From the NCBI GenBank assembly GCA_025331565.1, contig JAFREQ010000046.1, positions 3,102,501 to 3,166,500 on the forward strand: DNA of 64,000 bases. The letters are read 5' to 3'. Below the pieces are notes generated by a model. The model worked only from the letters and a program-made list of their open reading frames with translations. It did not search any database and was not told where the DNA came from. The translations under genes were made by a program, and so were the position numbers. Below are positions 59,901 through 64,000 of the stretch, piece after piece. The DNA comes from Holacanthus passer (taxonomy: Eukaryota > Chordata > Actinopteri > Pomacanthidae). The first letter of the stretch is position 1; every line of letters starts with the position of its first letter.

Positions 59901-62900
59901 GCCTGATCATACGTGGAGCAGGATTTATGGACTGGCAAGGAAATAATTGCAATTGATCAAAGGGAGAAGGTGAAGAGGCCACAGGATAAACTGCTCTGCT
60001 GGTGGATGACCTCAATTTCTCCCCCGGTGACTCGGAATAACGAGTGATGCTGAGGTGGCGCTAACGGTCACATGTGAATTTATGCCGCTGTGCCTGTCTT
60101 CTCCTAAGCGAGTTTCCGGCTGTGCCACAGCGTCTTTGCGTTTGTACCTGTGCCCATCCGTTCCAGAGGATTCTGTCGGAGCAGCAAGGTGATGAGCTCC
60201 TGGGCGTCAGGAGGGGGGGCGTCCTCTCCCTCAGGCCAGTTGATCTCGTCTGGAAACACACATCAGCACATCACACTGAATCAAATGCACAAGCAGTCCA
60301 TGAAACTCTGGTATTATGTTAGTAAGTTTTGGAGTTGGGAACCGTTTCTGAGCGATGTCATTGAAACACGAGATGTAAAAAATGAACCAGAAACATTTCA
60401 TGACTCGCTGCTTTAAAGTCTCCAACTGCATGAACTGCAAACTCAATGGTCAATATTCTGAGAAAGAAACATAATCAGGTGAACTGGTGTGAATTTTAAT
60501 AAGGTGGATAAGAACTGATGAGGAAGAAGCTCCTGTTTGAAGGAAAGACAGCTCACACTGTTACTGTTTGTGGCTGTTAAATAAATATTGCAAATGTTTG
60601 TCAGGTTCTATAAAGTCAAATAAAATCTGGTGATTTGACGTGACGTTAGAGTTTCAGTGTGCGACTTCTGATAAAGATGCAGACTGACGGCTTTGAAAGT
60701 AAAAAAAAAAAGCAATCAACTACACAAACTGATACTTAAATTATTAAATTCTGTTCTGATACAGATTCTTTCTGTCAGTGAAGCTTTTCCTGTAAATGCT
60801 GCTAATCTGTATTTAGTGCAGAAGGGAAACAGCAGTCTGTGCTTTTAACCTACACTTCCTGTTTGTGGTTTCAGACATGCAGGTCATTTCTAACTAGCTA
60901 CGTAGTTTGAAACCTGTCTATAAGAAACAACAAAATTATTACAAGCACGTGTATGAATCTTTTTTATTCTACTACTAAACTGGATGTTTCGGCCCGTCCT
61001 ACTTTCACCCAGCAGTAATATAAAAACAGCTTCACCAGCAGAGACGAAACACAGTTTGTTCTAAGGTGTAAGCACAATGTCGAAGGAGACGATTTACATG
61101 TGCTCCAGCTTTTACTATAAAGCCTCGTGGATAAGCAATGAAAAGGGAGCAAAGCCCGTCTGCGCCGTGCTGATTGTCTGCTCTGTGCAGTTTGTCCCCC
61201 ATTTTAATCAAATTTGGGAGGGGGGGCTATGAATATGTATGTGCAGCCCGAGGCCACGGTGGCATGAATTCAGTGTGTTCAGGCCCCTTTAATTAACAGT
61301 CACTCTCGGAGGCTCACTACAGTTTGATTGAGAGCATACCAAATCAGTCATGGCACGCCATTCATTTCCACGCCACAGACAGAGGCCGTTATCCAACAAC
61401 TGCAAATAACACAATTCATCTGAGCCTCCGCCGCCACCGACAAGATAAAAGCTCTTGTTTTTCAAGATTAAGATTTTCTCTGCGCCGCTGTCATCGGGAG
61501 GCTGCGAGAGAACAAAGTAACATCATCATAATACTAAAACTTCATTTGTGGGCTAAAGTCAAGCAGAATGCGCTGGCTGCCATCTGCTTGGCTTCGGGCC
61601 CTCGGGGGAAATCTCAGCCTTCAATAAATTCAGAAATATGCACGTCAACTAATTCCACGTGGTCACTATTTAAAATGTTTAATTCATATCAGAGTGAGGT
61701 TTGGGAATTTCTCCTGATGTGCTCGACAGAATCGACACGGCAGATGCTGCGAAACTTAAATCACCTCAAGCAGCAGAAAACGTGTCCAGTGAAAATTTAT
61801 ATTGGATAAACTGACATAAATAAATAGACAGGTATAGTTTATTTTATAAATACACATTTCATGCAATGCTCTGTAATAAAAATACTGCATGTAATGAGGA
61901 AAAGCTTCATTCACTCTCTTAAACTAGCAGAGAAGTCGATGCTGACAGCATCAAACTGACGACTGGAGGAAAGACACTGACCGCTGATGACCTGCCCGAA
62001 CAGCTCCTCCGGTGTGTCTCCAAAAAAAGGCACACAGCCCACGAGGAACTCGTAGAGGATGATGCCCATCGCCCACCAGTCCACCGGCTTCCCATAGCCT
62101 TGTCTCAGGATCACCTCCGGAGCGATGTACTCTGGGGTTCCACACACCTGAGCAGACAAATAATCTGAGCACGATGTGGAAAATGTATCGTCAAAACCTG
62201 TTCGTCACTATAGTTGAATAAGACTCACCTGCTTATCGGAGAACTCCCGGGCATCTTTCTCTATGTGTCCTTCATACAGGTTGGTGGTCATGTTCATCAG
62301 ACCGACTTTGGACAACCCGAAGTCTGTCAGCTTAATGTGTCCCATTGACGTGACCAGCAAACTGTGAGGAGGGGAACATACAAATTGTGATCATGAAAAA
62401 CAAAACAGGCAGCAAACTTTTAGATCACTATGGAAGACCGCACATGTGTTACTAGATTCATTAGTAGCATTTGTGGGATTATAAATAATGACAGTGGTGG
62501 AAGAAGTACTAGTAATACCACAATATAAAAGTAAAAGTCTTTCACTCAACATTTTAGTAAAAGTACATAAACATAAATAATCTATACTGAAAGTACCAAA
62601 AGTAAAAGAGCTAATAAAGATGGATTATATCTATATAATATTGACAAGTTTAAGATACAGAAATGTATATTTATAAATTCAACCTATATTTTGTGAGTAA
62701 AACCTTGATTTGTAAAGTAACTAGTAATATCACGCAGTACAAGTATAAATTAGCATAAAATGGAAATATTCAAGTAAATTACAAAACACAAAATTGTGCT
62801 GAGAAAATAAATGCCCTCCATAATGTGGCTCCATTGAATCTGTTATCAAAGTATAAGTGATGTTACTACTCATATTTTTGGTGCATTTAAGTCTGTGCAG

Positions 62901-64000
62901 AACCCTGAGGTCCTCCTACTCAGAGACTGAACCAACATCGTGAGATTAACAGTTAAAATTGTTAAAAAGATAAACAGACTGAAAAATAGAGAAATATGTT
63001 TCTCCCCATCAGTGCTCAGGAAGATCTTTTTTGAACAAACTTGCCAAAAGTAATTGCTTTAATATTAAGTCTTCAAGGATTTTCATCAACTTTATGAGTC
63101 AGGGTCAAATATTTCTTTGGTTTCAGTCAATAGACCTGATGTGTTTGATGGTTTGACTTTGCACCGTTGTTACTGTTGAGAAAACATTTCTGCTCAGAGG
63201 CTGAATTTCAAGCTTCCTCCCTGAAGTGACAGCTGCAAAATAAATGTCACCACTTCATTTCTTGTAACAAAGAGCCAGTATTATGTGCAGGCAGCAGGTT
63301 GTTGTGAGGGCAGCTCAAGTATGAAGCATTTTCACCGGAGTTGTGATGAAGCTGAATGTTTGTGGAAAATATTCAACAGCTATTTAATTGTTAGAAAACT
63401 TTTTTCTGCAATCAAATTCAAATTAATTTCCCAAAGTGAATTTTATTAAAGCAGCAACTGTTTAACTCCTAATTTATTTGCAGAACTTGTAAAAGAATGA
63501 GTAAACTTTTAACAGTAATCTTAAGTGAAGACAGTTGTACTGCAAAAACAATTTGATTGTCTCTTTGAGCTTCGACATTTCATCGTGTGATTTTGAGATA
63601 AAAACTCTCCACAGAGCTTTCAGGTGATAATTCTCACTATGACCTGCTTGTTAGTATAAAAATATGAATTGCAGCCGAGGTCTCACTTGTCCGGTTTGAG
63701 GTCCCTGTGGACGATGCCATAGTTGTGCAGATACTCCAGAGCCAACACCGTCTCTGCAAAGTACATCCTGGCCATGTCCACAGGCAGGGGACCCATGTTC
63801 TTCAAAAGGGTGGCGCAGTCTCCACCTGTCAACATCAATACAGGGATGTTACACAACACAGGAGACACTGTTCAAAGCGCCGTGCACTTAAAAAAAAACC
63901 TCGCTGCCGACCTTCGACATATTCCATGACCATGCACAGGTGCCGCCGGGTCTCAAAGGAGCAGTACATGGACACAACGAAGGGGTTCTCGGCAAAGGTA
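50356..64000 (-). CDS. mast4: mast4, microtubule-associated Ser/Thr kinase 4, 3' part (5' end outside window)
   Basis: Fifteen exons (listed separately) join in consistent phase to 1,903 codons plus stop. The order is: rest of an AGC-type kinase domain from the hinge region (MVMEYVEGGD), with HRDLKPDN, DFG and GTPEYIAPE; AGC tail (FIPQLESEDDTSYFDTRSER); linker; PDZ (GFTL loop, residues about 507-592 of the partial product); basic region; and a tail of about 1,200 residues rich in Ser, Pro and Lys. MAST kinases act at the cytoskeleton and bind PTEN-type C-termini through the PDZ domain. MAST4 rather than MAST1-3 is supported by the very long tail, by motifs such as EYKLEGR...EGTLDI.LLSGP, FKAPNIEFTRKRLSFEERED and the KESPRSSSNKK end, and by linkage to pik3r1. 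The glycine loop, catalytic lysine and N-terminal DUF1908 lie beyond position 64000. Recalled family sequences were used. Confidence 0.93.
54090..54274 (-). CDS. mast4: mast4 exon: conserved post-PDZ segment
   Basis: This 185-base exon (phase 2 in, 1 out) encodes RRSLFRRFAMQPSPLLHTSR, then SFTSLNHSLSSGESLPGSPT and HSLSPRSPTAAFRPAPDF. It closely matches the MAST family segment QPSPLLHTSRSF...SLSSGESLPGSPTHSLSPRSPT. Confidence 0.95.
54275..54606 (-). other. mast4: mast4 intron
   Basis: 332 bp of unique AT-rich sequence between the post-PDZ and basic-region exons. Nothing else is seen. Confidence 0.7.
54607..54743 (-). CDS. mast4: mast4 exon: end of PDZ and basic region
   Basis: This 137-base exon (phase 0 in, 2 out) encodes SGSKVAISTTAFENTSIKTG, then PARRNSYRSKMVRCAKKPKK. 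Human has PARRNSYKSRMVRRSKKSKK. The basic stretch could aid nuclear or membrane targeting; that is inference. Confidence 0.94.
54943..55065 (-). CDS. mast4: mast4 exon: second half of PDZ
   Basis: A symmetrical 123-base exon (41 codons, phase 0 to 0). It encodes NVEDGGPAHKAGLKAGDLIT, then HVNGEAVHGLVHTEVVELLL. The His of HTEV corresponds to the first residue of helix B, which sets PDZ ligand class (class I when His). Confidence 0.96.
55256..55482 (-). CDS. mast4: mast4 exon: Ser-rich segment and first half of PDZ
   Basis: This 227-base exon (phase 1 in, 0 out) encodes IFGVSPLASPLSPYSLSSDP, then SSRDSSPSRDSSLCTANPRQ, and the PDZ start VVIHSSGKKFGFTLRAIRVY. The FGFTL segment is the carboxylate-binding loop. 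The exon ends YTVYHMVW. Confidence 0.96.
55483..55939 (-). other. mast4: mast4 intron
   Basis: 457 bp, unique. A 64-codon minus-strand frame inside (55623-55817) has no family match and no matching splice sites. Confidence 0.7.
55940..56140 (-). CDS. mast4: mast4 exon: linker to PDZ
   Basis: This 201-base exon (phase 1 to 1) encodes GSFSEHLDQLTPRGEGVESP, then KVPKSISTGALSLMIPG. Human MAST4 has SFSEHLDQ and KVTKSLSASALSLMIPG. Acceptor ATCAACAG, donor CGGGGG|GTGAGT. Confidence 0.92.
56141..57016 (-). other. mast4: mast4 intron
   Basis: 876 bp of AT-rich unique sequence. No repeat, exon or RNA gene is recognised. Confidence 0.7.
57017..57231 (-). CDS. mast4: mast4 exon: linker, Ser/Thr/Asp-rich
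   Basis: This 215-base exon (phase 2 in, 1 out) encodes PSLSHSADTDSVNQVPCPSL, then LPKFAISAESEGDETSGLGD and DEPDATTPGSTHSGATLS. It aligns with the weakly conserved human tract containing LLPKLAISTEGEQDE and TTPASTISSSTLS. Confidence 0.9.
57232..57862 (-). other. mast4: mast4 intron with a repeat fragment
   Basis: 631 bp. It contains a degraded fragment of the 'AAGTACTTAAGTAAAAG' fish repeat at about 57560-57720 and, near 57465-57485, the sequence AGCGCCACCTGGAGGC. Confidence 0.65.
57560..57720 (-). repeat. teleost 'AAGTACTTAAGTAAAAG' repeat, inverted fragment
   Basis: TACTTTTACTTTTGATACTT TAAGTACAATTTGCTGATTA, then GCAGGACTTTTGCTTGTAAT GGAGTATTTCTACATT and TACTTAAGTAAAGGATCTGA ATACC. On the minus strand this follows the order of the copy at 62490. 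Confidence 0.7.
57863..57984 (-). CDS. mast4: mast4 exon: linker
   Basis: This 122-base exon (phase 0 in, 2 out) encodes VYSSLDLSRGHLEEKGETEG, then KKSESPLTVDSLSWTPDFAE. It begins at acceptor CCTGTCAG|GTTTAC, chosen because it restores the family sequence RFSK-V(F/Y)SS. The donor is GAACT|GTATGT. Confidence 0.88.
57985..58878 (-). other. mast4: mast4 intron
   Basis: 894 bp, unique. A G-run sits near 58717-58727. Minus-strand open frames (58442-58756 and 58464-58937) reach the neighbouring exon but have no family similarity and are read-through shadows. Confidence 0.7.
58879..58988 (-). CDS. mast4: mast4 exon: acidic segment after AGC tail
   Basis: This 110-base exon (phase 1 in, 0 out) encodes RSERYHHLETEEEDTNDEDF, then NVELRQFSSCSHRFSK. 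It is strongly conserved with human MAST4 (HHMETEEEDDTNDEDFNVEIRQFSSCSHRFSK). The function of the acidic patch is not known to me. Confidence 0.94.
58989..59403 (-). other. mast4: mast4 intron
   Basis: 415 bp of unique AT-rich sequence. Nothing else is seen. Confidence 0.7.
59404..59526 (-). CDS. mast4: mast4 kinase end and AGC C-terminal tail
   Basis: This 123-base exon (phase 1 to 1) encodes GAAEVKQHQFFHNLDWNSLL, then RQKAEFIPQLESEDDTSYFD. The last stretch is the AGC-kinase tail shared by MAST proteins. Acceptor CATCTGCAG, donor GACA|GTGAGC. Confidence 0.93.
59527..60147 (-). other. mast4: mast4 intron with a candidate regulatory element
   Basis: 621 bp. The part at about 59640-60060 is GC-balanced, repeat-free and complex, unlike neighbouring introns. 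It includes CATGACCATAAATTATGCAG and GGAAATAATTGCAATTGATC. It could be an intronic enhancer. Confidence 0.5.
59640..60060. promoter_or_regulatory. candidate intronic enhancer in mast4
   Basis: Unique sequence of even composition with TAATTGCAATTGATC and CCATAAATTATGC motifs (homeodomain/POU-like). No exon fits the splice pattern here. Inference from composition only. Confidence 0.25.
60148..60249 (-). CDS. mast4: mast4 kinase exon: C-lobe helices G-I
   Basis: This 102-base exon (phase 1 to 1) encodes DEINWPEGEDAPPPDAQELI, then TLLLRQNPLERMGT. The human counterpart is DEINWPEGDEAPPPDAQDLTSKLLHQNPLERLGT. Acceptor GTGTTTCCAG, donor GCACAG|GTAC. Confidence 0.93.
60250..61981 (-). other. mast4: mast4 intron, 1.7 kb
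   Basis: The right half (about 61180-61700) is a complex repeat-free stretch listed as a candidate regulatory element. The rest is AT-rich unique sequence. A 161-codon plus-strand frame (61324-61809) is antisense and unrecognised. Confidence 0.5.
61180..61700. promoter_or_regulatory. candidate intronic conserved element in mast4
   Basis: It contains CCCCATTTTAATCAAATTTG, GGCCCCTTTAATTAACAGTC, ACAATTCATCTGAGCCTCCG and TCAACTAATTCCACGTGG. It is open for 161 codons on the plus strand without a recognisable product, which can happen in conserved non-coding DNA. Inference only. Confidence 0.3.
61982..62147 (-). CDS. mast4: mast4 kinase exon: APE motif and helix F
   Basis: This 166-base exon (phase 0 in, 1 out) encodes VCGTPEYIAPEVILRQGYGK, then PVDWWAMGIILYEFLVGCVP and FFGDTPEELFGQVIS. 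It is essentially identical to human MAST sequence. The donor is CAGCG|GTCAGT. Confidence 0.96.
62229..62361 (-). CDS. mast4: mast4 kinase exon: DFG motif and activation loop
   Basis: This 133-base exon (phase 2 in, 0 out) encodes LLVTSMGHIKLTDFGLSKVG, then LMNMTTNLYEGHIEKDAREF and SDKQ. The metal-binding DFG is present. The long activation-loop insert (NLYEGHIEKDAREF) is characteristic of MAST kinases. Confidence 0.95.
62362..63686 (-). other. mast4: mast4 intron, 1.3 kb, with a repeat copy
   Basis: It contains a copy of the 'AAGTACTTAAGTAAAAG' fish repeat at about 62490-62880. The rest is AT-rich unique sequence with no exon. Confidence 0.65.
62490..62880 (+). repeat. teleost 'AAGTACTTAAGTAAAAG' interspersed repeat
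   Basis: It begins CAGTGGTGGAAGAAGTACTA, followed by AAAAGTAAAAGTCTTTCACT, TTTAGTAAAAGTACATAAAC and GAAAGTACCAAAAGTAAAAG. I recognise the start of a very abundant fish repeat. It is degraded toward its end. Confidence 0.75.
63687..63825 (-). CDS. mast4: mast4 kinase exon: helices D-E and catalytic loop start
   Basis: This 139-base exon (phase 1 in, 2 out) encodes GGDCATLLKNMGPLPVDMAR, then MYFAETVLALEYLHNYGIVH and RDLKPD. The catalytic-loop HRD with its aspartate and the following KPDN are intact. The Asn codon is split by the next intron. Confidence 0.95.
63912..64000 (-). CDS. mast4: mast4 kinase exon (partial at window edge): hinge region
   Basis: The exon runs off the right edge. It encodes TFAENPFVVSMYCSFETRRH, then LCMVMEYVE, up to donor GAAG|GTCGGC (phase 1). 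This is the strand beta-5/hinge part of the kinase N-lobe, nearly identical to the MAST family. Confidence 0.92.

Noticed and set aside
61324..61809. 161-codon plus-strand frame in a mast4 intron as a nested gene
   Set aside because: The peptide has no recognisable domain, and the region looks like non-coding regulatory DNA.

Overview
This is vertebrate nuclear DNA, almost certainly from a teleost fish of the percomorph kind. It has spliced genes with short GT-AG introns, long AT-rich non-coding stretches, CA microsatellites, and several interspersed repeats that I recognise from memory as common in teleost genomes. I see no prokaryotic, viral or CRISPR feature and no tRNA or rRNA gene.

Two protein-coding genes account for nearly all the coding sequence, both on the minus strand. 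At the right, 50,356-64,000 holds the 3' part of mast4 (microtubule-associated Ser/Thr kinase 4). It runs from the middle of the kinase domain, through the AGC tail and PDZ domain, to a 3.6-kb last coding exon for a disordered tail. The 5' part of the gene lies beyond the window. At the left, 2,487-22,003 holds a complete pik3r1 coding region: 14 exons, 728 codons plus stop, with SH3, BH, N-SH2, inter-SH2 coiled coil and C-SH2 in order. A CpG-rich, CCAAT-containing promoter region with a likely non-coding first exon lies at about 23,339-23,720. A separate first exon for the short p50-alpha isoform (MHNLQ) lies at 6,887-6,902. The splice phases I derived agree across every junction of both genes.

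The head-to-tail order mast4 then pik3r1 is the order I recall for MAST4 and PIK3R1 on human chromosome 5. The amino-acid sequences also favour PIK3R1 over PIK3R2 or PIK3R3, and MAST4 over the other MAST genes. About 24 kb separates the probable mast4 polyadenylation site from the pik3r1 promoter. That space holds degenerate repeats, one MITE-like element, a diverged tandem duplication, and several unique stretches that look like candidate conserved non-coding (enhancer) sequence.

Functionally, pik3r1 encodes the adaptor that stabilises, inhibits and recruits class IA PI3-kinase p110 to phosphotyrosine. mast4 encodes an AGC-type kinase with a PDZ domain. The two are neighbours by ancient linkage, not parts of one pathway operon. 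I did not find an unknown multi-gene system. The items most worth a second look are the p50-alpha exon, an 81-bp stopless intron inside the inter-SH2 region, a Gly-to-Arg change at a conserved C-SH2 position, an imperfect palindrome in the first intron, and the candidate enhancers.
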